64,000 nt of DNA from Paracoccus shanxieyensis (GTDB lineage: Bacteria > Pseudomonadota > Alphaproteobacteria > Rhodobacterales > Rhodobacteraceae): NCBI RefSeq assembly GCF_009711265.1, contig NZ_WMII01000006.1, positions 1 through 64,000 on the forward strand, in the 5' to 3' direction. A program made the position numbers and the translations under genes. Shown here in pieces: positions 19,595 to 28,528 of the stretch. A model generated the notes under the pieces. That model saw only the letters and a list, made by a program, of their open reading frames with translations. It was not told where the DNA came from and made no database searches. The stretch's first letter is position 1. Each line of letters begins with the position of its first letter.

Positions 19595-20806
19595 TCAGAT
19601 CACCGCCTTTTCAAGGAAGGGCCGGTTCTGCACAATGCGTTCATAGCCGACCTCGGACAGGTCAAGCGTGCGGAACTGACCATAGATGATCAGCTCGGAC
19701 ACAGCCCGCCCGGCCGCCGGGCCTTGCTGCAAGCCATGCCCCGAATAGCCGTTTGCGTAAACAAAATTTGTCACTTCGGGATGGCGGCCGACGATCAGGT
19801 TGTGATCCAGCGTATTGAAGTCGTAATGCCCGGCCCATTGGTTGACAACCTTGATCGCCTCGAACGCCTCGGAGCGTTCGGCCAGCGCGGGCCAGATGAT
19901 CTCCTCGAATTCCTCATAGCGCGGCTCGAAGTCGTCCCAGTCGGCGGCGGGATCTTCGACGGGCGGGCAGCCGGTCAGAAAGAAGCGGCCCTCGGGGCGG
20001 CAGAAAACGCCCGTGGGGTCGATCATCAGCGGCAAGCGGCCCTGATTGACCTGCGCGCTGCCTTCGGGGGTCTTTGCGCAGTCAAAGACGAACAGCGTGC
20101 GCTTGCGCGGCTCGACCGGAACATCCAGCCCGGCCATGCGCGCGGTCAGCGCGGCCCGCGGCCCCGAGGCGTTGACAACCGTGCCCGCCTGAATGACCGC
20201 GCCCGATTTCAGCGTGACGCTGGTCACCTGCGCGCCGTCGCGCCCGATGGCCACCACCTCATCGGTGACATATTCCGCACCCTGCGCACGGGCCTTTGCC
20301 TTGAAACCATACATCAGGCCGGTATTGTTGAACCAGCCTTCGCCCGACTGGCCATAGGACGCGATGCGGATATCGTCGGTGCGCAGATGCGGGAAGGCCC
20401 GCGCCAGTTCGTCCTGATCCCACAGCACGACATCCGCCCCGCAGGCGCGCTGCACCGCGTGGTTTTCGCGCAGGGTCTGTTCGCCCTCGGCGGTATTGGC
20501 CAGAAACAGATAGCCGCCGGGATGAAAGTTCAGATCCGGCCTGTCTTCGCCCGCGACCTGCATGACATCCGCAAAGTTGCGAATGAATTCCGAGCCATAC
20601 TGGCTGATCTTAACGTTGATCGGGTTGGAAAACTGCGTCCTGATCGACGAGGATGACAGCGAGGTCGAGGCCTTCACATAGCTGGGGTCGCGCTCGACCA
20701 CCAGCACCGAGCCGTTGAAATCCGGGTTCGCGGTCAGGAAATAGGCGACGGCCGAGCCGATCACCGCACCGCCGACGATCACCACGTCATAGCTGTCCTG
20801 CATCAC
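19595..20806 (-). CDS. FAD-dependent oxidoreductase (DAO/FOXRED1-like)
   Basis: A 403-residue amine/amino-acid oxidase-type flavoprotein. The dinucleotide motif VIVGGAVIGSAVAYFL starts at residue 9 and the C-terminal GYSGHGLQQGPAAGRAVSEL is the second FAD-contact segment of the DAO fold. It overlaps the preceding gene by ATGA. Such enzymes oxidise secondary amines or D-amino acids (sarcosine-oxidase or DadA-like reactions). Placed after hydantoinase-type genes, it could oxidise an amino acid or N-alkyl amino acid released by them; this is inference. Confidence 0.88.
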   Translation of the reverse strand: MMQDSYDVVIVGGAVIGSAVAYFLTANPDFNGSVLVVERDPSYVKASTSLSSSSIRTQFSNPINVKISQYGSEFIRNFADVMQVAGEDRPDLNFHPGGYLFLANTAEGEQTLRENHAVQRACGADVVLWDQDELARAFPHLRTDDIRIASYGQSGEGWFNNTGLMYGFKAKARAQGAEYVTDEVVAIGRDGAQVTSVTLKSGAVIQAGTVVNASGPRAALTARMAGLDVPVEPRKRTLFVFDCAKTPEGSAQVNQGRLPLMIDPTGVFCRPEGRFFLTGCPPVEDPAADWDDFEPRYEEFEEIIWPALAERSEAFEAIKVVNQWAGHYDFNTLDHNLIVGRHPEVTNFVYANGYSGHGLQQGPAAGRAVSELIIYGQFRTLDLSEVGYERIVQNRPFLEKAVI

Positions 20807-21618
20807 TTCGCCTCATCATCGGGATGGCCCAGATCCACAAACCAGCCGCCCAGATGCTGAACAGCGGGTGCCTTGGGATCAAGCGCGGGGGTTTTGCCTT
20901 CGACGCCGGCGCGGAACGGCTCGGTCGTGTCTTGCGGATAATAGCCCAGATGCCCGGCCAGCCCGTTATCGACCGGCTTGACCTTGTTGTCCGACATGCC
21001 AAACGACAGGCTGAAGCCCACCATCGGCGCGCTCAGCGCCGCCGTGACCAGACGCACACAATCGTCAAAGCTCAGCCATGACCACAGCATCCGCCGGTCC
21101 GCAGGCTCGGGAAAGGACGAAAAGATGCGCAGTGCGACGCTTTCGATGCCGAACTTGTCCCAGTAAAGCCGCCCCAGATCCTCGACGAAGCATTTCGACA
21201 GGCCATACAGGCTGTCGGGCCGGTGCGGAGCGTTGGTGTCGATGTGATCTTCCAGCCGGTGATAGCCGATGGCATGGACCGAGGAAGCATAGACCACGCG
21301 CTTGACCCCATGTTTCCGCGCCGCCTCATAGATGTGATAGCTGCCGCGGATATTGGCGTTCAGGATCTCATCCCATGGGCGTTCCAGTGGCGCGCCGCCG
21401 AAATGCACGATGACATCGACGCCTTCAACGGCGGCCATCACCGCAGCCTCGTCCCCCAGATCGAAGGTCACGGCTTCTTCATGGGCCTGCAGATTCTGGA
21501 TCGGCGCCATATCGGCCAGCCGCAGCTTGCGCGCCAGCGGCGCAAGGCCCAGGCGCAATTCGCTGCCCAGCCGACCGGCCGCGCCGGTGATCAGGATGGT
21601 GTCGTAAATCTGGGTCAT
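20803..21618 (-). CDS. NAD-dependent oxidoreductase, uronate dehydrogenase-like
   Basis: A 271-residue extended-SDR protein. TGAAGRLG at 11-18, the ASSVHAIGY serine and the YGLSK tyrosine/lysine match uronate dehydrogenases (Udh), as do overall length and the FGGAPLERPWDEIL segment. Overlaps both neighbours by ATGA within the leftward operon. Could oxidise a uronic acid, or, given the adjacent tetronate genes, a related aldonic acid; NAD-dependent epimerase-type proteins are known as D-erythronate dehydrogenases (DenD), but this one is shorter. Confidence 0.8.
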   Translation of the reverse strand: MTQIYDTILITGAAGRLGSELRLGLAPLARKLRLADMAPIQNLQAHEEAVTFDLGDEAAVMAAVEGVDVIVHFGGAPLERPWDEILNANIRGSYHIYEAARKHGVKRVVYASSVHAIGYHRLEDHIDTNAPHRPDSLYGLSKCFVEDLGRLYWDKFGIESVALRIFSSFPEPADRRMLWSWLSFDDCVRLVTAALSAPMVGFSLSFGMSDNKVKPVDNGLAGHLGYYPQDTTEPFRAGVEGKTPALDPKAPAVQHLGGWFVDLGHPDDEAK

Positions 21619-22832
21619 GCGGCTTCTCCGGCGTCTAGGGCGGCCACGGCCTTGGCGATACGGGCGCAGGCTTCGGTCAGGATCTCGTCCGAGGTCGCGG
21701 TCGAGATGCGGAAGAACGGCGACAGCCCATAGGCCGCGCCGGGAACCGAGGAGACATGCGCCTCGGCCAGAAGATAGGCTGCGACCGCCGTGTCATCGCG
21801 CAGCACATCGCCCTTGGGCGTGCGTTTCCCGATCAGACCGGCGCAGCCAATATAGGCATAGAACGCGCCTTCGGGCGCAGGCAGCGTCAGGCCGGGGATC
21901 TTGTCGATGGCCGAGACCACCAGATCGCGGCGGCGCTGGAATGCCGCGCGAAAGGTCGCGATGCAATCCTGCGGGCCGGTCAGCGCGGCCAGAGCCGCCG
22001 CCTGCATGGGCGCTGCGACCGAGGTGACGGACTGGCTTTGCACCGTGGTCATCGCCTTGATCAGCGGCGCGGGACCGGCCGCGTAACCGATCCGCCAGCC
22101 GGTCATCGCATAGGCTTTCGCCACGCCGTTGACGATCAGCGTGCGGTCTTTCATCTGCGGGCAGGCCGCGCCGAAACTGACAAAGCTGCGACCGTCAAAG
22201 ATGATATGCTCATAGATCTCGTCCGACAGCACAAGGATCTGCGGATGGCGCGCCAGCACGGCGGCCAGCGCCGCCAGTTCGTCCGGGCTATAGACCGCGC
22301 CGGACGGGTTGCCCGGCATGTTCAGAAACAGCCATTTGCTGCGCGGGGTGATCGCCGCCTCAAGGATCTGCGGCGTCAGGCGGAACCCGGCTTCGGCAGG
22401 GCATGTGGCAATGACCGGCACGCCCCCCAGCAGCTTCACCATCTCGGGGTAGCTGACGAAATAGGGCGCGGGCAGGATGACCTCATCGCCGTCATTCAGC
22501 GTGGCCATCAGTGCGTTGAAGATGATCTGCTTGGCGCCGTTCGCCACGACGATATCGTCCGGGCCATAGTCCAGACCGTTTTCGCGGCGGAACTTGTCGG
22601 CCACGGCCTGCCGCAGCGCGGGTGTGCCTGCCGAGGCGGTATACAGCGTCTCGCCACGCAGCGCGGCCTGATGCGCGGCTTCGGCCACATGGGCGGGGGT
22701 GGGGAAATCAGGCTCTCCCAGCCCAAGGTCGATCACATCGATCCCGGTCGCGCGCAGCGCCTTGGCGGCTTGCGACGCCGCCATCGAGGCCGAGGGCTTG
22801 ACCGCCGACAGGCGGGTTGCGGCATAGCTCAT
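21615..22832 (-). CDS. Class I aminotransferase (AspAT Ib type)
   Basis: A 405-residue fold-type I PLP aminotransferase. The PLP lysine is Lys239 in NGVAKAYAMTGWRIGY, with NMPGNPSG (171-178) and SDEIYEHI (203-210) as further cofactor contacts. The closest style is the alphaproteobacterial aspartate aminotransferase AatA. Its place inside a catabolic operon, with ATGA overlaps on both sides, argues for a pathway-specific role rather than general aspartate metabolism. Confidence 0.9.
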   Translation of the reverse strand: MSYAATRLSAVKPSASMAASQAAKALRATGIDVIDLGLGEPDFPTPAHVAEAAHQAALRGETLYTASAGTPALRQAVADKFRRENGLDYGPDDIVVANGAKQIIFNALMATLNDGDEVILPAPYFVSYPEMVKLLGGVPVIATCPAEAGFRLTPQILEAAITPRSKWLFLNMPGNPSGAVYSPDELAALAAVLARHPQILVLSDEIYEHIIFDGRSFVSFGAACPQMKDRTLIVNGVAKAYAMTGWRIGYAAGPAPLIKAMTTVQSQSVTSVAAPMQAAALAALTGPQDCIATFRAAFQRRRDLVVSAIDKIPGLTLPAPEGAFYAYIGCAGLIGKRTPKGDVLRDDTAVAAYLLAEAHVSSVPGAAYGLSPFFRISTATSDEILTEACARIAKAVAALDAGEAA

Positions 22833-24451
22833 TTGCGGGGTTCCGTCACATAGCTTTTGGAAAGATCATTGGCGCGGTCCTCGGGCGTGCGGGCCGCCGG
22901 ATCGCCATAGCCACCGCCACCCGGCAGATGCAGCATCAGCCGCCGCCCGGCCGGCACATGCTGCCAGCCCTTGGGCTTCAGCAATGTGCCGTCGTCCAGC
23001 GCCACGATCCCAGCCGCGCCCGCGCCGCCCCCGTCGCGGCCCTTGGCGGCATGGCCCACGCGGTCGAACATCGCCGAAAAGTCGAATTCATGGCCCGGCA
23101 TCGGCTCGATCTCGATCAACTGGCCAAGACCGCCGCGATATTGCCCGTCGCCGCCGCTGTCCGGGCGCAGTTCCTTGCGCCAGACCACGATGGGGCCGGT
23201 CTGTTCGGTCGCCTCGATCGGCATGGTCATCACGCCCGAGGGGAAAGCCGTAGCGTTCAGCCCGTCCAGCGTCGGCCGCGCGCCCATGCCGCCCGAGTTG
23301 AACATCAGGATTTCCGCACGCCGCCCGTCCTGACCCGCAACCGGGCGGGCCGAGATATGGATGTTCCACAAGGCCGCAGCCCCTTCGGCCAGCACCTGAC
23401 CGGGCAGCGCCTGCGCCAAGGCGCCCAGCACCAGATCGGGCACCATATGGCCGATGACATGGCGCACGGAAACCGGCGCGGGACGTTCGGCATTCAGGAT
23501 ATTGACCGGCGAGGAAATCGTGAACGCCTCAAGCGAGGCCCAGTTGTTGGGAATATCCGGCGCGACCACGCATTTCAGCGCATAGCAGGCATAGGCCTTG
23601 GTATAGATGATCGGCACGTTGATGCCGTGCCTGCTCATCGGGTCGGTGCCGGTGAAATCGACATTGATCGCATCCGCGCCGATCTGGACGGTGGCGGCCA
23701 GCTTGACGGGGCTGTCATAGCCATCGGTCAGCAGCGTGTTCGACCATGCGCCTTTCGGCAATGCGGCGATACGCTCCAGCGTGGCCGTGCGGGTGCGCGA
23801 AAAGATGAACTCACCCAGGCCGTCCAGATCGGGCAGCCCGATTTCGTCCATCATCGCGATCAGGCGGCGGTGGCCCACATCGTTGCACGCCGCCAGCGAG
23901 AAGAAATCGCCGACCACCTGATTGGCCTCGCGCACATTGCTGCGCAGGATCCTGATCAGATCGCGGTTCACCTGCCCGCGCTCGGCGAATTTCATGATCG
24001 GGATCTGGATGCCTTCCTCATAGACCGATTTGCCATCGGCGCCGAAACCGCGCCCGCCCACATCGACCACATGCGCGGTGCAGGCGAAAAACCCGACCAG
24101 CTCGTCGCCCTTGAAGGACGGCGACACCATGGTGATGTCATGCAGATGCCCCGTGCCCTTCCACGGATCGTTGGTGACATAGGTGTCGCCCGGAAACATC
24201 TCGGCGCGCGGGATCTCGGCCATGAAATGCAGCACGGCCTCGGCCATGGTGTTGACATGGCCCGGCGTGCCGGTGACGGCCTGCGCCAGCATCCGGCCCT
24301 GCGGGTCGAACACGCCCGCCGACAGGTCGCCCGCCTCGCGCACCGAGGTCGAAAACGCGGTGCGCAGCAGCGTCATCGCCTGTTCCTCGACCACCGAGAT
24401 CAGGCGGTTCCACATGACCTGCATGCGGATTTCAAAGGTCGCATCGGTCAT
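22829..24451 (-). CDS. hyuB: Hydantoinase B/oxoprolinase family protein
   Basis: A 540-residue HyuB-type subunit. Family marks include MTDATFEIRMQVMWNRLISV at the start, GDTYVTNDPWKGTGHLHD near 109-125 and the glycine-rich PGGGGYGDP near the end. Works with HyuA as an ATP-dependent hydantoinase or carboxylase-type complex (N-methylhydantoinase, 5-oxoprolinase, acetone carboxylase relatives). ATGA overlap with hyuA gives coupled, equal translation. The symbol denotes the family only. Confidence 0.9.
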   Translation of the reverse strand: MTDATFEIRMQVMWNRLISVVEEQAMTLLRTAFSTSVREAGDLSAGVFDPQGRMLAQAVTGTPGHVNTMAEAVLHFMAEIPRAEMFPGDTYVTNDPWKGTGHLHDITMVSPSFKGDELVGFFACTAHVVDVGGRGFGADGKSVYEEGIQIPIMKFAERGQVNRDLIRILRSNVREANQVVGDFFSLAACNDVGHRRLIAMMDEIGLPDLDGLGEFIFSRTRTATLERIAALPKGAWSNTLLTDGYDSPVKLAATVQIGADAINVDFTGTDPMSRHGINVPIIYTKAYACYALKCVVAPDIPNNWASLEAFTISSPVNILNAERPAPVSVRHVIGHMVPDLVLGALAQALPGQVLAEGAAALWNIHISARPVAGQDGRRAEILMFNSGGMGARPTLDGLNATAFPSGVMTMPIEATEQTGPIVVWRKELRPDSGGDGQYRGGLGQLIEIEPMPGHEFDFSAMFDRVGHAAKGRDGGGAGAAGIVALDDGTLLKPKGWQHVPAGRRLMLHLPGGGGYGDPAARTPEDRANDLSKSYVTEPRK

Positions 24452-26544
24452 TGCACGGTCTCCTTGCGGATCAGAAGCAGGCTGCCATCGGCCTGCATCA
24501 CCACGTCGAAGGGCGAGGTGACGACGGTCGAGGTTTCGCGTTCGACGATGATCGCCGGGCCGGGGACGCGGGTGCCTGTGGACAGGCTGGCGCGCTCGAC
24601 GATGGCGGTGGTCAGCATCTTGCCTTGCGCCGGGTCGAAGACCGGGCGATGCGTGTCAGGTGCGGTGGTCGCGGTGCCAAGGGTCAGCGCCACGCGCTCG
24701 GGCGCGGGCCGCCCGTCCTGCGCCTTGACCGAGAAGGTGACGACCTCAATCTCCAGCCCGTCCAGCCCGTCGATGGCGCGACCGAAAAAGCGGGCGTAAT
24801 TCTCGCGGAAACTGTCGCGCAGCAGGGCGATGTCATCGCTGACAAAGGCACGGTCGGGCAGCATGACGGGGATTTCCCAGCCCTGACCGACATAGCGCAT
24901 ATAGGCGGTGATCTCGCGCAGGATCGTGCCGCTGGTTCCCGCGCGCACGAAGCCTTCGGCCGTGGTCTTCAACCCGTCCAGCAGCGCATTCACCTCGGCC
25001 GGATCAAAGCCCGACAGCCGGATCACGCGCGAGGCCAGCGCCTCATAACCAAAGGGCGCGCGCAGAAAGCCGATGGCCGACCCGACCCCCGCACCCGGCG
25101 GCACAAGGCAGCGGTCGATGCCCAGCTTTTCGCACAGCCGCGCGGCATGCAGCGGCGCCGCGCCACCAAAGGCGATCATCATATTGTCCGAGATGCTTTT
25201 GCCATTCTCGACCGCATGGACGCGGGCGGCATTGGCCATGTTCTCATCCACCACCTCGACGATGCCGAAGGCCGCAGGTTCCGCAGAGATGCGCAGCTTC
25301 GCGCCCACGTCGCGGTCGATGGCGGCCTTGGCATTCGGCACCGACAGCTTGATCGCGCCGCCCGCGAAATTGTCGGGATCCAGCTTGCCCAGCACCAGAT
25401 CGGCATCGGTGATCGCCGGGCGGTCGCCGCCGCGCTGATAGCAGGCGGGCCCCGGTTCCGACGCCGCGGATTCCGGTCCGGTCTGGATCCGGCCCATGGC
25501 ATCGACCCAGGCGATGGATCCGCCGCCTGCCCCGATCTCGATCATCTCGATCACCGGGATCGAGATCGGCATCCCGGACCCCTTGGCAAAGCGATAGGTG
25601 CGGGCCACCTCGAAGGTGCGGGCGGTTTTCGGGGCGAAATCCTCGATCAGGCAGATCTTGGCGGTGGTGCCGCCCATGTCATAGCTGACCACCTTGTCCA
25701 GCCCGAACCGCTCGGCCACATCCGCCGCGAAGATCGCGCCGCCCGCCGGGCCGGATTCCACCAGCCGCACGGGAAATTGTGACGCGGTTTCGACCGAGAT
25801 CAGCCCGCCGCCGGAATGGATCATGAAGACCGGGCAATCCGCGCCCATCTCTTTCAGCCGGACCTGCAGGCGGCCCAGATAGTCCTCCATCTGCGGACGG
25901 ACATAGGCATTGGCGCAGACGGTGTTGAAGCGCTCGAACTCGCGCATCTGCGGCGACACTTCGGACGAAATCGAGATCGGCAGCTTCACCCGCGCGGCGA
26001 TGATCTCGCGGGCGCGTTCTTCATGCGCGGGGTTCATGTAGGAATGGATGAAGCCGATGGCCACCGCGCCGAAACCGCCCTGGGCGATGCGGTCGGCAAT
26101 GGCCTCAAGCGCCGCCTCGTCCAGCGGTTGCAGTTCCTGACCCTGTGCGCCGATGCGTCCCGCGACGGTAAAGCGATCCTCGCGCGGGATCAGCGGCGCA
26201 GGCAGACGCAGGTTCAGGTCATATTGCTCGAAGCGGTTTTCGGTCCGCATCTCGATCACGTCGCGAAAGCCTTCGGTCGTCACCAGCGCCGTGCGCACGC
26301 CCCGGCGTTCGATCAGCGCATTCGTCGCCAGCGTGGTGCCATGGATCACGATATCCAGCGCCGAGACGCCGATCCCGGCCTCGGCCGTGACGACGGCGAT
26401 GCCGTCAAGAATGGCCTGTTCGGGCGCGGCATAATTGGTCAGAACCTTGGTTGAATACATGCGACCGTGGCATTCCAGCGCAATGTCGGTGAACGTGCCG
26501 CCGATATCGGCCCCCAGCCGGATCCTTTGCGAAGCGGCGTTCAT
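24448..26544 (-). CDS. hyuA: Hydantoinase A/oxoprolinase family protein
   Basis: A 698-residue HyuA-type subunit of the ASKHA ATPase fold: RLGADIGGTFTDIALE at 9-24 is the phosphate-1 loop, VVSYDMGGTTAKICLI the second phosphate loop, and VESGPAGG lies between. Length matches HyuA of two-subunit enzymes. Forms an ATP-hydrolysing ring-opening enzyme with HyuB. Overlaps the TPP enzyme stop and the hyuB start by 4 bases each. The true substrate is not evident from sequence. Confidence 0.9.
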   Translation of the reverse strand: MNAASQRIRLGADIGGTFTDIALECHGRMYSTKVLTNYAAPEQAILDGIAVVTAEAGIGVSALDIVIHGTTLATNALIERRGVRTALVTTEGFRDVIEMRTENRFEQYDLNLRLPAPLIPREDRFTVAGRIGAQGQELQPLDEAALEAIADRIAQGGFGAVAIGFIHSYMNPAHEERAREIIAARVKLPISISSEVSPQMREFERFNTVCANAYVRPQMEDYLGRLQVRLKEMGADCPVFMIHSGGGLISVETASQFPVRLVESGPAGGAIFAADVAERFGLDKVVSYDMGGTTAKICLIEDFAPKTARTFEVARTYRFAKGSGMPISIPVIEMIEIGAGGGSIAWVDAMGRIQTGPESAASEPGPACYQRGGDRPAITDADLVLGKLDPDNFAGGAIKLSVPNAKAAIDRDVGAKLRISAEPAAFGIVEVVDENMANAARVHAVENGKSISDNMMIAFGGAAPLHAARLCEKLGIDRCLVPPGAGVGSAIGFLRAPFGYEALASRVIRLSGFDPAEVNALLDGLKTTAEGFVRAGTSGTILREITAYMRYVGQGWEIPVMLPDRAFVSDDIALLRDSFRENYARFFGRAIDGLDGLEIEVVTFSVKAQDGRPAPERVALTLGTATTAPDTHRPVFDPAQGKMLTTAIVERASLSTGTRVPGPAIIVERETSTVVTSPFDVVMQADGSLLLIRKETVQ

Positions 26545-28205
26545 GCGGTGTCCTTCGTCTTCATCGCGGCATCGCGCATCTGGCTGAGCGTCTGGCGCGG
26601 GGTCAGCGCCTCGGCAGAGATGTTCAGGTCCAGCACCGCCCCGCTGCGCGAGGCACGGGCGCGGGCAAAGGCTGCGGGGAAATCCTCGGTCTTTTCAACG
26701 CGCTCGGCGTGATAGCCATAGGCCTGCGCAAGCTGCACGAAATCGGGGTTCTGCATCGTCGTGCCGCTGACCCGACCGGGATAGTGGCGTTCCTGATGCG
26801 CGCGGATCGTGCCATAGATGCCATTGTTCAGGATCAGGACGATCGGCTGGGCACCCGCCTGCATGGCCGTGCCAAGTTCCTGACAGGTCATCTGGAAATC
26901 GCCATCGCCCGCAAAGCAGACCACGGTGCGCGCGGGATCCGCGACCTTGGCCGCGATGGCCGCGGGCAGGCCGTATCCCATCGCCCCCGATTGCGGCGCC
27001 AGCAGCCGCGCCTTGGAACCGAACTTGTAGAACTTGTTTGGCCAGACCGTGAAATTGCCCGCGCCATTGGTCAGGATCGCGTCTTCGGGCAGCACCTCGC
27101 GCAGATGCGCCGTGACCAGCCCCATATCGACGGGCGAGGGCTGCGGCGGCAGATCGAAGCCCGCCTCCCACGCGGCGCGGGCCTTGGCGCGCCAGTCCGA
27201 CCAGCCGCCCGTGACCGGACGCAGCGCGGCGGCAAAGGCATTCGGCCCGGCCTGAATGCCCAGTTCCGGCTGATAGACCTTGCCGATCTCGCGGTCCGAG
27301 GCGTGGACATGGATCAGCTTCTGCTTGGGCACAGGCACGTCCAGCAGCGTATAGCCATCGGTCGTCATCTCGCCGAAACGCACGTTGATCGCCAGGATCA
27401 CGTCGGCATCGGCCATCAGGGCCCGGACATGCGGCGGCATGCCCACGCCCGCCTCACCGGCAAAGACCGGCGAGAAATTGTCGAACTGGTCCTGATAGCG
27501 GAAGGCCGCGATCACCGGAATGTCCGAGGCTTCGGCAAAGCCCTGCAAGGCCACCTTGCCGGCATCGGTCCAGTTGATGCCGCCCAGCAGGATCAGCGGG
27601 CGGCTTGCGCCGGTCAGGATCTGCAGCGCCTCGGCCATGGCATCGGGCGTGGGCGCGGGCTCGGCCACCCGCGCGGGGCGGGTCAGGGGGGCCACATCGG
27701 TCAGCGTGGTCAGCATGTCTTCGGGCAGGGCCACGACGACCGGACCGGGCCGGCCGGTCGTGGCGGTGGTCCACGCGCGGGCAAGGATTTCGGGGATGCG
27801 GTCGACGCTGTCGATCTCGACCGCCCATTTCGCCATGGTGCCGAAGACCGCGCGATAGTCGATTTCCTGAAATGCCTCGCGGCCCTTCATGTCGGTGCCG
27901 ACCTGACCGACAAAGATGATCATCGGGGCCGAATCCTGCATCGCCGTATGCACCCCGATCGAGGCATTGGTCACGCCCGGTCCGCGCGTGACAAAGCAGA
28001 TGCCCGGCTGACCCGTCAGCTTGCCCCATGCCGCCGCCATGAAGGCCGCGCCGCCTTCGTTGCGGCACAGCACGAAATCAAGCGAGCCTTCGGTATCATG
28101 CAAGGCGTCCAGAACCGCCAGATAGCTTTCGCCCGGCACACCGAAACCCTTGCTGGCCCCCAGTGCCACAAGGCTTTCCACAAGCAGCTTACCGCCGTTG
28201 CCCAT
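26541..28205 (-). CDS. Thiamine pyrophosphate-dependent enzyme (acetolactate synthase-like)
   Basis: A 554-residue three-domain TPP enzyme. The catalytic glutamate is Glu50 (RNEGGAAFMA), the central domain has the usual Rossmann-like fold, and the TPP motif starts at 433 with GDGDFQM and ends at NNGIYG. The start at 28205 has AGAGGG 8 bases upstream; the extension to 28301 runs through the promoter region. It heads the leftward operon TPP-hyuA-hyuB-aminotransferase-Udh-like-FAD-LysR and is divergent from otnK. No FAD/QSSALS-type carboligase marker could be confirmed, so carboligase versus decarboxylase remains open. Confidence 0.88.
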   Translation of the reverse strand: MGNGGKLLVESLVALGASKGFGVPGESYLAVLDALHDTEGSLDFVLCRNEGGAAFMAAAWGKLTGQPGICFVTRGPGVTNASIGVHTAMQDSAPMIIFVGQVGTDMKGREAFQEIDYRAVFGTMAKWAVEIDSVDRIPEILARAWTTATTGRPGPVVVALPEDMLTTLTDVAPLTRPARVAEPAPTPDAMAEALQILTGASRPLILLGGINWTDAGKVALQGFAEASDIPVIAAFRYQDQFDNFSPVFAGEAGVGMPPHVRALMADADVILAINVRFGEMTTDGYTLLDVPVPKQKLIHVHASDREIGKVYQPELGIQAGPNAFAAALRPVTGGWSDWRAKARAAWEAGFDLPPQPSPVDMGLVTAHLREVLPEDAILTNGAGNFTVWPNKFYKFGSKARLLAPQSGAMGYGLPAAIAAKVADPARTVVCFAGDGDFQMTCQELGTAMQAGAQPIVLILNNGIYGTIRAHQERHYPGRVSGTTMQNPDFVQLAQAYGYHAERVEKTEDFPAAFARARASRSGAVLDLNISAEALTPRQTLSQMRDAAMKTKDTA

Positions 28206-28528
28206 CTGATTTTCCCTCTCTGCCGGCCATTCGCCGCCTGCATTGGATACGTTCCGCGCTTTATCCTGCGATGCCGGGGGCGGCGGAAAAACCAATTTCA
28301 ACCGCCCATCGACAAATTATTCTTGTCTGTCGTGGCGGAATACGCGGCGGGAAATGCCACTGCGGGCGCGGTCTTGGTGCCCGCAACACCCCTGCCTTGC
28401 CGGGGCGAGCTGCGTGGCAGCGTGCAGATTTGTTATATTTTGTGAATTTCTGATTGTCTGGCTGGCCGGTTTGCCACAGATATATTCGACGGACGCATCT
28501 GCCCGTCCTTGAACCAGAGGTAAAGATC
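28206..28528. promoter_or_regulatory. Divergent promoter region between the TPP operon and otnK
   Basis: A 323-base gene-free stretch. It holds the dyad GACAAATTATTCTTGTC at 28311-28327, part of an 18-base site (28308-28325) nearly identical to one upstream of the SDR pair. AT-rich segments at 28312-28330 and 28430-28455 probably hold the two promoters. Both operons could be controlled from here by the GcvA-like LysR protein, the DeoR protein or both. Confidence 0.6.
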
